Source: Psychromonas sp. (lineage in GTDB: Bacteria; Pseudomonadota; Gammaproteobacteria; Enterobacterales; Psychromonadaceae). Taken from it: a stretch of DNA of 9,680 bases. Location: contig JAGLDN010000027.1 in assembly GCA_023145575.1 (NCBI GenBank), forward strand, positions 1 through 9,680. Direction: 5' to 3'. Within the stretch, counting starts at the first letter, position 1, and every line of letters begins with the position of its first letter. The position numbers and the translations under genes were made by a program. This document shows positions 1 through 6,283 of this stretch, in pieces. The notes under the pieces are model-generated. The model was not told the origin of the DNA, did no database searches, and worked only from the letters and a program-made list of their open reading frames with translations.

Positions 1-10
1 TGAATCTATT

Positions 11-248
11 AAACCATGTCACTACTTTAAATATGTTTTCTTCAAAGCATGGTCGTTGAGGCGACAGCCTGAAAACTAAAGTTTAAAGATGTCTTATTTT
101 GCGCTCATTATCCGCATGGCAAGCTTTAATGCAAACTTCTTCGTTGTTTGAAAGTAACAATTTAACAAGTTAGATTTTCAACTTGTAGCTTAGGAGCCTT
201 TTACCTTACAGTTTGCTGAATTTTGCATCTTGAATGGTTACGGGTATA
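11..248. repeat. Gene-free segment with an inverted pair of a dispersed ~25-bp motif
   Basis: No coding frame is credible here. A motif that begins TATACCCATG and ends near CTTCAAAATGC in its best copies occurs at least nine times in the intergenic parts of this window. A decayed plus-orientation copy lies at about 11-35. A clearer minus-orientation copy lies at 224-248, where the plus strand reads TGCATCTTGAATGG and then ends GGGTATA. The two face each other, so 11-248 has the shape of a small element with inverted ends, although the left end is too degenerate to be sure. No transposase or target duplication is visible. Confidence 0.4.
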
Positions 249-304
249 GGCATTTTTTTTTGCAAGGGAATAATCATTTTATTAAACAATGCCTTGTCTC
301 TAAT

Positions 305-352
305 CTTTTAAATTCTCGCAGAAATTTGCATCTTCTGGTGTGAAGAGTATAT
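305..352 (+). repeat. 48-bp direct repeat, copy 1
   Basis: This segment starts CTTTTAAATTCTCGC and ends GAAGAGTATAT. It matches 748-795 at 41 of 48 positions in the same orientation. Its last 25 bases (327-351) are a minus-orientation copy of the TATACCC-type motif. Immediately to its right is a plus-orientation copy (from 348), so the two meet head to head around TATATA and form an imperfect palindrome. Confidence 0.7.
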
Positions 353-416
353 ACCCATGTTACTTCATTTTGCATAGTCAGATCAGCAAATTGTAGCAAG
401 TAGCTCGGCATAAAAT
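348..416 (+). repeat. 69-bp dispersed repeat, copy 1
   Basis: This is a plus-orientation repeat starting TATATACCCATG. It aligns without gaps to 3402-3470, with about 47 of 69 positions identical by hand count. The two best blocks are the first 13 bases and the shared CAAATTGTA followed by CATAA at the far end. It lies downstream of fba and its partner lies upstream of pgk, so the pair flanks the pgk-fba unit. There is no coding potential. Confidence 0.55.
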
Positions 417-418
417 TG

Positions 419-455
419 CCCAGTAGGTGATTAACTGCGTTAATAACTTACTGGG
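419..455. terminator. Near-perfect 37-nt hairpin, possible distal terminator for pgk-fba
   Basis: The arms CCCAGTA (419-425) and TACTGGG (449-455) pair exactly. Pairing continues inward to C435-G439 with one G-T wobble (426/448) and one G-A mismatch (429/445), leaving a TGC loop at 436-438. That is 17 stem positions, 15 of them Watson-Crick. Read on the minus strand, the direction of pgk-fba, the stem is followed by CAATTTTAT, a short T tract compatible with intrinsic termination, about 370 nt after the fba stop. On the plus strand it is followed by an A-rich stretch. It could equally be a structural end of the adjacent composite repeat at 457-735. The structure is certain; the role is not. 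Confidence 0.5.
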
Positions 456-456
456 A

Positions 457-735
457 GAATTAAAATAAAGACTTTAATTCCTAAATAGTTATTCTAAGTC
501 TAAAGCTTATAACAACCGTTAATTTTTAGAATTACCCAAGCCTAGTTGGCCTTAGCTCAAACACCAGCACTGAGTTATAACATTCAATAATGGAATAACT
601 AATAAATCATTAATATACTTTCGTTAATATGATGGTTAAACGATTAGCATCGCTAATTGTTGATAGGTCTGCTGTTATGCCTTGCTCTGATGCTTGAGCT
701 AAAGTCTGACAAAGCATTTTGAAGTAGCATGGGTA
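457..735 (+). repeat. Composite intergenic repeat, copy A
   Basis: Both ends of this roughly 280-bp segment recur, inverted, at 9463-9667. The AT-rich end (457-496, starting GAATTAAAATAAAGAC) matches the reverse complement of 9628-9667 at 36 of 40 positions. The other end (706-735 on the minus strand, starting TACCCATGCTACTTC) matches 9463-9492 at 26 of 30. A further 13-bp exact match, TGCCTTGCTCTGA at 678-690, occurs in the same order. The middle differs in length and sequence. It contains an 8-bp hairpin (641-648 with 652-659). A segment at about 549-583 resembles the inverted 670-706, so much of the element can fold back. No ORF is present, so this looks like a non-autonomous, MITE-like repeat. 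Confidence 0.65.
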
Positions 736-747
736 CACGGGTATAAG

Positions 748-795
748 CTTTTAAATCCTCGCTGAAACCTGCATTTTCAGGTGTGATGAGTATAT
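748..795 (+). repeat. 48-bp direct repeat, copy 2
   Basis: This is the second copy of the repeat at 305-352 (41 of 48 identical), ending 28 bases below the fba stop codon. It contains ACCTG-N6-CAGGT and, overlapping it, CTGAAA-N7-TTTCAG, so a short hairpin could form just after fba. However, no T run follows on the minus strand, so I do not call it a terminator. Confidence 0.6.
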
Positions 796-822
796 CAATA
801 CAATGTCATGACTGTCGTTGAA

Positions 823-1902
823 TTATAAACGGTTCACACAATTAAGATTAGTGAACGCTTCTTCTAAACGAGTCACCATTGAGGTTTGTGCCTGACGTAA
901 CCAGACTCGCGGATCGTAATATTTTTTGTTCGGTGCATCCACCCCCGTTGGGTTGCCGATTTGACCTTGTAAGAACTCATGGTTAGCCTCTTCATAAATA
1001 CGAATACCATTCCATGAAGCCCACTGTGTATCAGTATCTATATTCATCTTGATAACACCGTATCCGACGGCTTCTTTGATCTGAGCTTCAGAAGATCCTG
1101 AGCCACCATGAAATACAAAATTTAATGGATTTTTATCAAGATTATGTTTTTTAGACACAAATTCTTGTGAATCACGCAAAATCGTTGGTGTTAATTTAAC
1201 ATTACCAGGCTTGTATACACCGTGTACGTTACCAAAAGATGCTGCAATGGTGAAGCGATGGCTCACTTTTAAAAGCTCCGTATATGCGTAATCAACTTCA
1301 GAAGGTTGAGTGTAAAGTAAAGACTCATCCATGTCAGAGTTATCAACACCATCTTCTTCACCACCCGTACAACCGAGCTCGATTTCTAGCGTCATTCCAA
1401 TTTTATTCATGCGAGCTAGGTATTTAGCACATATCTCGATGTTTTCTTTTATCGGCTCTTCACTCAAATCAATCATGTGTGACGAGAAAAGAGGCTTACC
1501 CATTGCTTTAAAATTTGCTTCAGAAGCATTTAGCAATCCATCAATCCAAGGAAGCAGGCTTTTTGCTGCATGATCAGTATGAAGAATAACGGGTACACCG
1601 TAAGCTTCTGCCATTGCGTGTACATGTGTAGCGCCAGCGATTGCACCTAAAATTGCAGTACCATGAGGTACATTCATTTTAAGGCCTTTACCTGCAATAA
1701 AGGCAGCGCCACCATTAGAAAATTGAATAATAACAGGCGATTTCATTTTTGCGGCGGCTTCTAAAACAGCATTAATTGAATCTGAACCAACACAGTTTAC
1801 AGCAGGGATTGCAAAACCGTTTTCTTTTGCATTCGCGAAAACTTTTTGTACATCATCACCAGTGAGAACACCTGTTTTTACTACATCTAAAATTTTAGTC
1901 AT
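823..1902 (-). CDS. fbaA: Class II fructose-1,6-bisphosphate aldolase
   Basis: The enzyme performs the reversible cleavage of fructose 1,6-bisphosphate to dihydroxyacetone phosphate and glyceraldehyde 3-phosphate, in the cytosol, in glycolysis and gluconeogenesis. At 359 residues it has the length of E. coli FbaA. The zinc ligands of the class II family are all visible: His111 in HTDH (108-111), Glu175 in LEIELG (172-177), His227 in GNVHG (224-228) and His265 in FHGGSGS (264-270). Asp110, the proposed catalytic acid, and the NIDTDTQ segment (from Asn287) that binds substrate and cation are also present. The start is ATG at 1902, preceded on the minus strand by AGGTAGGT, a good ribosome binding site. 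It follows pgk by 104 bases with no convincing terminator or promoter between, so co-transcription from the pgk promoter is likely. The protein appears intact. Confidence 0.97.
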   Translation of the reverse strand: MTKILDVVKTGVLTGDDVQKVFANAKENGFAIPAVNCVGSDSINAVLEAAAKMKSPVIIQFSNGGAAFIAGKGLKMNVPHGTAILGAIAGATHVHAMAEAYGVPVILHTDHAAKSLLPWIDGLLNASEANFKAMGKPLFSSHMIDLSEEPIKENIEICAKYLARMNKIGMTLEIELGCTGGEEDGVDNSDMDESLLYTQPSEVDYAYTELLKVSHRFTIAASFGNVHGVYKPGNVKLTPTILRDSQEFVSKKHNLDKNPLNFVFHGGSGSSEAQIKEAVGYGVIKMNIDTDTQWASWNGIRIYEEANHEFLQGQIGNPTGVDAPNKKYYDPRVWLRQAQTSMVTRLEEAFTNLNCVNRL

Positions 1903-2006
1903 TTGAAATACCTACCTATTTTACGTTAATATGATTGTTCTTTAATCTAAGATCACTCAACATAAGCACCTTGATTTTACAACTATGCACTCACGTTATG
2001 TCGAAC

Positions 2007-3179
2007 TTAATCGTTTGCACGTAACTCTAACATTGCAACCGCGGGAAGTTTTTTGCCTTCAACAAACTCAAGAAAAGCGCCTCCACCCGTTGATATGTAC
2101 GAAACATCAGCTTTAATACCGAATTTATCGATTGCAGCAAGGGTATCTCCGCCGCCCGCCACTGAGAAACCCGCCGAGTCTGCGATTGCACGAGAAATAC
2201 CTTTAGTACCCGCCTCGAAGTTTTTAAATTCAAACACGCCAACAGGACCATTCCAAAGAATGGTCTTCGCCTTTTTAATAATATCAGCAAGCACTTTCGT
2301 TGAATCAGGACCTAAATCAAAAATCATATCATCATCTTCAACATCTGCAACATTTTTAATAAAAGATTCTGCATTTTCATCAAATGCTTTGGCACAAGCC
2401 ACATCAGTTGCAACAGGAATTGCGCATTTCTCCATTAACGCTTTAGCAGTTGCAACAAGATCTGCTTCGTAAAGTGATTTACCAACATTGTGACCTTGAG
2501 CTGCAATAAACGTATTGGCAATACCCCCACCAACGACAAGTTGATCAGCAATTTTAGATAAAGACTCAAGCACGGTTAGTTTTGTCGAAACCTTAGATCC
2601 TCCAACGATTGCAATTAATGGACGAGCAGGATCATCCATCGCTTTACCCAGCGCTTCAAGCTCTGCTGAAAGTAAAGGCCCTGCACAGGCAACAGGCGCA
2701 AAGATCCCAGCACCATTTGTTGAAGACTGCGCACGATGAGCAGTGCCAAATGCATCCATCACGTAAACATCACAAAGCGCTGCAAGCTGTTTAGAAAGTG
2801 CTTCATCATTTTTCTTTTCACCTTTATTAAAGCGAACATTTTCAAGAACCACCACTTCACCTGGCTTCAATTCAATACCGCTTAAGTAATCTTTTGCTAA
2901 GCGCACAGGTACACCTAATACTTCATTTAAATAATCAACAACAGGCGCTAAAGAGAATGCCGCATTATCCTCGGCGCTAGCGCCTTCTGTGGGACGCCCT
3001 AAATGAGAAGTAATCATTAATTTAGCTCCCATTTTAAGCGCTAATTTAATGGTTGGAATGCACGCTCGGATCCGTGCGCCTGAAGTTACCTTGCCATCTT
3101 TAATTGGAACATTAAGATCTTGACGAATAAACACCCGCTTACCGCTAAGATCTAAATCAATCATTTTTTTTACCGACAT
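2007..3179 (-). CDS. pgk: Phosphoglycerate kinase
   Basis: The enzyme transfers phosphate between 1,3-bisphosphoglycerate and ADP, giving 3-phosphoglycerate and ATP, in the cytosol. It is 390 residues long (E. coli 387). Family landmarks appear in order: RQDLNVPIKDGK (19-30) and SHLGRP (58-63) of the N-terminal substrate domain, ENVRFNKGEKKND (113-125), MDAFGTAHRAQSS (141-153), GGSKVSTK (193-200) of the nucleotide domain, GGGIANTF (217-224), DLGPDS (288-293), WNGPVGVFE (309-317), AGGGDT (341-346) and STGGGAFLEF (363-372). The ATG at 3179 is preceded by AAAGGAC at a suitable distance. It is the first gene of a pgk-fba pair. In many gammaproteobacteria epd or a gap gene precedes pgk; here the next 770 bases upstream are non-coding. 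The protein appears intact. Confidence 0.97.
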   Translation of the reverse strand: MSVKKMIDLDLSGKRVFIRQDLNVPIKDGKVTSGARIRACIPTIKLALKMGAKLMITSHLGRPTEGASAEDNAAFSLAPVVDYLNEVLGVPVRLAKDYLSGIELKPGEVVVLENVRFNKGEKKNDEALSKQLAALCDVYVMDAFGTAHRAQSSTNGAGIFAPVACAGPLLSAELEALGKAMDDPARPLIAIVGGSKVSTKLTVLESLSKIADQLVVGGGIANTFIAAQGHNVGKSLYEADLVATAKALMEKCAIPVATDVACAKAFDENAESFIKNVADVEDDDMIFDLGPDSTKVLADIIKKAKTILWNGPVGVFEFKNFEAGTKGISRAIADSAGFSVAGGGDTLAAIDKFGIKADVSYISTGGGAFLEFVEGKKLPAVAMLELRAND

Positions 3180-3252
3180 ATTATGTCCTTTCTTTGATTA
3201 TGAATTTTTAAAATCGAAAGTACTCAAATAACCATTCCTTAATGGCACACCC

Positions 3253-3281
3253 ATAATACTTCAACAGACATTTTCTGGCAA
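3253..3281 (-). promoter_or_regulatory. Sigma70-type promoter for pgk-fba
   Basis: On the minus strand a -35 box TTGCCA (3276-3281) and a -10 box TATTAT (3253-3258) are separated by exactly 17 bases. Each differs from consensus at one position. Transcription would begin near 3246, giving a leader of about 65 nt before the pgk ATG. The site overlaps a degenerate copy of the intergenic repeat (from about 3249). This is a sequence match only. Confidence 0.55.
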
Positions 3282-3401
3282 CATAACATGCGTATGTACC
3301 CATATGACGTAAAGGCAACTTGCACTAGCTAAGCAACGTTATATGCCCATGTCACGCAAAAATGAGAAGTCAGCAAGACGACTTTCACCCATTGGCAAAA
3401 G

Positions 3402-3470
3402 TATATAGCCATGTGACGTAAAGGTGAAAAGACAGTAAGACAAATTGTACCGAGCGACTCGACATAACAT
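3402..3470 (+). repeat. 69-bp dispersed repeat, copy 2
   Basis: This is the partner of 348-416, about two-thirds identical and ungapped, starting TATATAGCCATGTGACG. It is the most complete member of the cluster upstream of pgk. A 68-codon open frame on the minus strand over 3329-3535 runs through this repeat and shows no protein family features, so it is not annotated. Confidence 0.55.
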
Positions 3471-3892
3471 AGGCATACTATATCTGATGCGAAATTTGAA
3501 AAAATATATATGATATTTTTTAAGACATCAATCACTAATCCTTATTTTTGTCCATTTTGAGACATCATAACCTACAACGCACATATTAAACACCCAGAAA
3601 CGTCCAACAATGAGTATTAATGTTTGCCAATACTTGATGTTAAGCAATCGTCAAAAGAGGTCAATAGATGATCTGCTTAAAGATAAATATCTTATTTTTA
3701 TTCAATAGCACAATCCTATCAAATTTTTCTAGCGGTGGACTAACAGCAGTTAGAGAATGTCTTTCGCTGAAATCAAGTTAGAATGCTTTAACAAGTTTAA
3801 AAAAGGATGGCCATAATAAAAAATCAGTGATATACGAAACTCTACAATAGTTATTGCCCTCATCTTTGTCTAGCCCTTTTCAACAGGATGGG
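3471..3892. other. AT-rich gene-free stretch with a short stem-loop
   Basis: This gap contains a perfect 9-bp inverted repeat with a 5-base loop (AAAAAATAT at 3499-3507, ATATTTTTT at 3513-3521) and a smaller one at 3680-3693. Both are purely or nearly purely AT. On the minus strand the frame 3661-3879 is open apart from one TAA at 3778-3780 and has somewhat protein-like composition (for example ERHSLTAVSPPLEKFD), but I recognise no family. I see no complete gene, tRNA or promoter of note. Confidence 0.4.
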
Positions 3893-3908
3893 CATTATTC
3901 AATATTCT
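3893..3908 (+). repeat. 16-bp direct repeat, candidate attachment core (left)
   Basis: CATTATTCAATATTCT occurs here and, identically, at 6236-6251. It lies just beyond the end of the broken radC-type gene. A shorter shared word, TCAGTGATATA, precedes both copies (3824-3834 and 6192-6202) but at different distances. Simple site-specific insertion would not predict that extra similarity, so a dispersed repeat is the main alternative. Confidence 0.4.
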
Positions 3909-3950
3909 TATCTGAAACGTTGAGCGAACTAGCATTGATTTCAAAGTCGT

Positions 3951-4423
3951 TCATAGTAATCCTTCATCTCCGAATGAAAACGCTTCTTTAGCAACTACAA
4001 CATGATCTAACACCCGTATGTCAATGAGTGCCAAAGCATCTGTTAAACGCTATGTGATGCGCTTATCGGCCTCTGATGGTTCACTAGAGCCTGATGGGTG
4101 ATTATGAGCAAAGAACACTGCAACTGCATTTACCTCAAGTACCACTTTTAACATCTCTCGTGGGTAAACGGTTGCACTATCAATTGAGCCAAAGAACATT
4201 TCTCTATATTCAATTAACTGATGCTGAGAATTCAACAGCATGACCGCAAAGACCTCCCTTTCATACAAGACCATGTTTCAAGATTAAAAACTCTCTTGTA
4301 AGTTTCGCGTCAGTAAAAATCTCACTGCATAAATCTTGGACGTGATAATTTCACCCACTTTCTCCAAGATTTGATGATCAGACATTGGCTGGTGGATGGA
4401 ATAGTCGTGTTTGTATTGTGCAT
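3951..4423 (-). pseudogene. radC-type JAB-domain protein, inactivated
   Basis: This is a short RadC-like protein of the kind common on genomic islands. The family's role in DNA repair is doubtful, and RadC/JAB proteins carry a putative metal-binding motif. The start is ATG at 4423 behind a perfect AAGGAG. A frameshift near 4383-4395 is needed to enter the frame MSDHQILEKVGEII (ATG at 4385). That frame meets TAA (4284-4286) and TGA (4278-4280), runs open from 4274 through VYPREMLK and HNHPSGSSEPSEAD (the complete JAB motif), and stops at TAG (4050-4052) after DKRIT. It then continues recognisably as RLTDALALIDIRVLDH to TGA at 3951. RadC proteins often have Gln at the TAG site, so CAG to TAG is likely. 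The span is 473 nt, one less than 157 codons plus a stop, which fits one 1-nt deletion. The open frame 4050-4274 alone would lack both ends of the fold. Confidence 0.85.
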
Positions 4424-4535
4424 AAGTAACTCCTTAGTAACGCGATAGTGGGTATATGCACATAGGTAATATAGTTGTCTAAAAATTTCAAATGCGATTT
4501 CTGAAAAATAAAAAAATACTGACGTGGTGAATTAG

Positions 4536-4742
4536 ATGAGACAAACAACAAAAGGAAAACCGCATTCGATTAATCAAAATAATAGAAATAATGAATCATT
4601 ACGGGAAAGGCTAGGTCTTGATGAAGGTAATAGTGCAATGGTAAGCCGAGTGATTAAGCAAACTGTTGAAGCTGGTCTAATTAGATTATACGATGAAAAA
4701 GCGAACAGAAAAGCATATCGTTATGTTCCTTTTTGGGCTTGA
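4536..4742 (+). pseudogene. C-terminal winged-helix remnant of an AlbA_2-type ATP-binding protein
   Basis: The 68-residue frame contains NNESLRERLGLDEGNS, then MVSRVIKQTVEAGLI, and ends YRYVPFWA. From memory of the family, this is the very C terminus of AlbA_2 domain (RecG-like C-terminal) putative transcriptional regulators of about 450-550 residues, which end in a winged helix and a motif like RYIPFWA. The AlbA_2 domain and central region are missing. An in-frame TAG (4533-4535) directly precedes the ATG, and no good ribosome binding site is present, so it is probably the 3' stump of a lost gene. It is the only plus-strand gene remnant in the element. A small stand-alone DNA-binding protein is possible but less likely. 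Confidence 0.6.
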
Positions 4743-4780
4743 TCTTATTCGCACATAGAAAAGTTAGCGAGGGGAATTCT

Positions 4781-4801
4781 CTACCCCCTTCATTTGACTG
4801 G
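4781..4801 (+). repeat. 21-bp direct repeat near the integrase 3' end, copy 1
   Basis: CTACCCCCTTCATTTGACTGG matches 4857-4877 at about 18 of 21 positions, including an exact TCATTTGACTGG, with a period of 76 bases. The 76-base unit between carries no gene. It may be a former recombination site or a local duplication. Confidence 0.5.
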
Positions 4802-4856
4802 AGAGCTAAAACAGCAAGAGAAAAATAACAAAAGTTAATTAAATCAATGACTTTAT

Positions 4857-4877
4857 CTAACCCTCTCATTTGACTGG
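4857..4877 (+). repeat. 21-bp direct repeat near the integrase 3' end, copy 2
   Basis: This is the second copy of the repeat at 4781-4801. Its last base immediately precedes the integrase stop codon complement (4878-4880), so the repeat abuts the 3' end of the integrase pseudogene. Confidence 0.5.
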
Positions 4878-6085
4878 CTAACTAGTAATTGCAATTACCT
4901 GACTTGCTAGGCTATCAAATGCCTTCCTTCTTTCATCAAAATAATCATATCGATCATAAATACCCTCAACACCTTTAAGCTTATGATTCAAACAACGCTC
5001 GGCTACATGGCCGGGCGTTCCTTGTGCTGCTAATAGGCTTCTGCAAGTACGCCTTAAGTCATGTACAGTGAAATGTTCCATATCGCCCATTTGGTTCGCT
5101 GGCTGTTTTTTCTTACCTGGCTCATGGCCAAACAGCTTAATGATAGCGCGATTCAGTGTGTCTTTGCCCATGCAAGGTCGCTTGCTTCTTCTACGGCTAG
5201 GGAAAACATACTCCGATCCGCACGATCTTATTTGAAGCTCTTTAAGCCAATCTAAGACGACTTCTGATAATGGGATAACTATGCCATCACCAGATTTACT
5301 ACGCTCTTTAGGGAGCCTCCACTTAGCTTCAACAAGATCAAATTCCTTACATAAAGCTTCTCTAAATTCACCTTTCCTCACCCCTAATACAACCAACAAT
5401 GAACACGCTAAATATTATCACGACTATAGCTATCGCTGTTTTCACGCGCTTTTTGAAAGAAAAACTTTAATTTATAAGGCTTAAAGCCAGATTTTGCTTT
5501 TTTCAATTCCACCAGCATCGGTTACGTTAAATGCACTTGCTGGGTTAGCCTCTAGTAAGTCTAGTTTTATGCCGTGATTGAATAGTTGTTTGCAGTAACC
5601 TAGCGCATCAATACAAATGGCTGGATGACCTGATTTATTAATTGATATAAGTACTTGTCCGATATCTCGGGCATTGATGGTATCTAACTTTATTTCACCA
5701 ATAATAGGCACTACATCTTTACGATAGACACGAGCAGGAATGGAGGGATGTATTAAGCGCTTCACATTAATTTCTTGCCAATCGACAAAAAGATCATCAA
5801 CGGTTTTGATTGCAGCATTTTCTGTACGCCTCTTTTGTGAAAGAAGCTCAACACCTTGGCGGAGTTGTTGCATTTTAAGTGAAGCAGTTACTCTCACATC
5901 TGCAAGAGACAGCTCTGTATACTTGCCTGGCGTATTTCTTTGCGCTTATTTATAGAAGTAAACCTTAACATCCCAAAGACCTTGCCAGATTTAGGAACTA
6001 CAAAATACAAGCCATCACCATCTGCGAATCGTTCTGTTTTACCCATTGCGTGAACTTGTACTTGCTTTGCCGTAAACTTGCCCAT
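4878..6085 (-). pseudogene. Tyrosine recombinase (P4-like prophage/island integrase), frameshifted
   Basis: The start is ATG at 6085 after GGAG (6092-6095). An upstream GTG at 6097 is possible but less good. The N terminus, with KQVQVHAMGKTERFADGDGLY, is the DUF4102-type arm-binding domain. Reading continues after a 1-nt loss near 5928-5932 (KEI, then GKYTELSLADVRVTA). The core-binding region runs to DAGGIEKSKIW, followed by stop TAA at 5481-5483. Three further 1-nt losses (about 5486, 5472-5476 and 5412-5416) restore ALSL, KLKFFFQKARENSDSYSRDN and LACSLLVVLGVRKGEF. The catalytic domain then runs intact to 4878 with Arg in GVRKGE, His and Arg in HDLRR, His in LNHK and Tyr in YDRYDY. Four deletions on 1208 nt give 1212 nt, or 403 residues, a normal length. 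The intact catalytic half (4878-5399) alone is not expected to recombine. Confidence 0.88.
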
Positions 6086-6154
6086 TAGATACTCCACATA
6101 AGTTAAATAGTGGCTTAAAAGTTACTCACCCGTTTTAATTGAAACCCACCATTT

Positions 6155-6237
6155 GATGACGGACAATGGCGAATGGTAAAACAAAAGAAACTCAGTGATA
6201 TAAGTGCTTCAGTGGCAATTAAGGACGATTGCGGACA
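6155..6237 (+). repeat. Pair of 11-bp repeats in the integrase upstream region
   Basis: GATGACGGACA (6155-6165) and GATTGCGGACA (6227-6237) differ at two positions and lie 72 bases apart between the integrase start and the right 16-bp repeat. In lambda-like integrases, repeated arm-type sites occupy such a place. This is a position-based guess and short matches like this can arise by chance. Confidence 0.25.
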
Positions 6238-6251
6238 TTATTCAATATTCT
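6236..6251 (+). repeat. 16-bp direct repeat, candidate attachment core (right)
   Basis: CATTATTCAATATTCT is identical to 3893-3908. It lies 32 bases beyond the stop of the RhlE-like gene and about 150 bases upstream of the integrase start, where an attachment site would be expected. No tRNA or other usual target gene overlaps it. Confidence 0.4.
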
Positions 6252-6283
6252 GAACCTGCTTATTGACTTTAATTGCTATGATC

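Larger units (their letters stand above)
3249..3470 (+). repeat. Cluster of four degenerate repeat copies upstream of pgk
   Basis: Four plus-orientation units begin with variants of ACCCATGTGACGTAAA, at about 3249, 3297, 3345 and 3408. The first three starts are 48 bases apart and the last interval is about 62. The third and fourth units contain CAGCAAGAC and CAGTAAGAC at the same relative place. The last unit is the best and aligns with 348-416. Spacing is irregular and divergence high, so this is decayed tandem repetition rather than a CRISPR array. The first unit overlaps the predicted pgk promoter. Confidence 0.5.
3893..6251. mobile_element. Decayed integrated element (relic genomic island)
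   Basis: The segment between the 3' end of the RhlE-like gene and the pgk upstream region contains only broken or fragmentary genes typical of integrative elements. These are a tyrosine integrase reading inward from the right end, a radC-type gene and the tail of an AlbA_2-type protein. Exact 16-bp direct repeats at 3893-3908 and 6236-6251 could be the attachment cores. The integrase gene starts about 150 bases inside the right repeat, a usual arrangement. At least four frameshifts and three in-frame stops indicate that the element is inactive. Boundaries are inferred. Confidence 0.55.

Noticed and set aside
3249..3470. Regularly spaced repeats resembling a CRISPR array
   Set aside because: Units are highly diverged, spacing is irregular (48, 48, 62), copies elsewhere occur in both orientations, and no cas genes are present.
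3329..3535. A 68-codon minus-strand frame upstream of pgk
   Set aside because: It runs through the dispersed repeat, has no ribosome binding site of note and shows no family features.
4050..4052. Amber readthrough or recoding at the radC TAG
   Set aside because: The same frame also has TAA and TGA codons upstream plus a frameshift, so simple decay explains it better.
4050..4274. The open frame of the radC region as a complete small gene
   Set aside because: The family sequence continues in the same frame beyond the TAG and is recognisable upstream of the ATG, so it is a fragment of a larger broken gene.
4681..4869. A 62-codon minus-strand frame between the fragment and the integrase
   Set aside because: It overlaps the better-supported plus-strand winged-helix frame and a direct repeat, with no recognisable protein features.
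5400..5500. Programmed frameshifting in the integrase
   Set aside because: Three separate 1-nt losses are needed here and a fourth near 5930. No slippery-site arrangement would produce this.
6100..6283. tRNA gene as the integration target
   Set aside because: No cloverleaf arms or T-loop sequence could be found near either 16-bp repeat.
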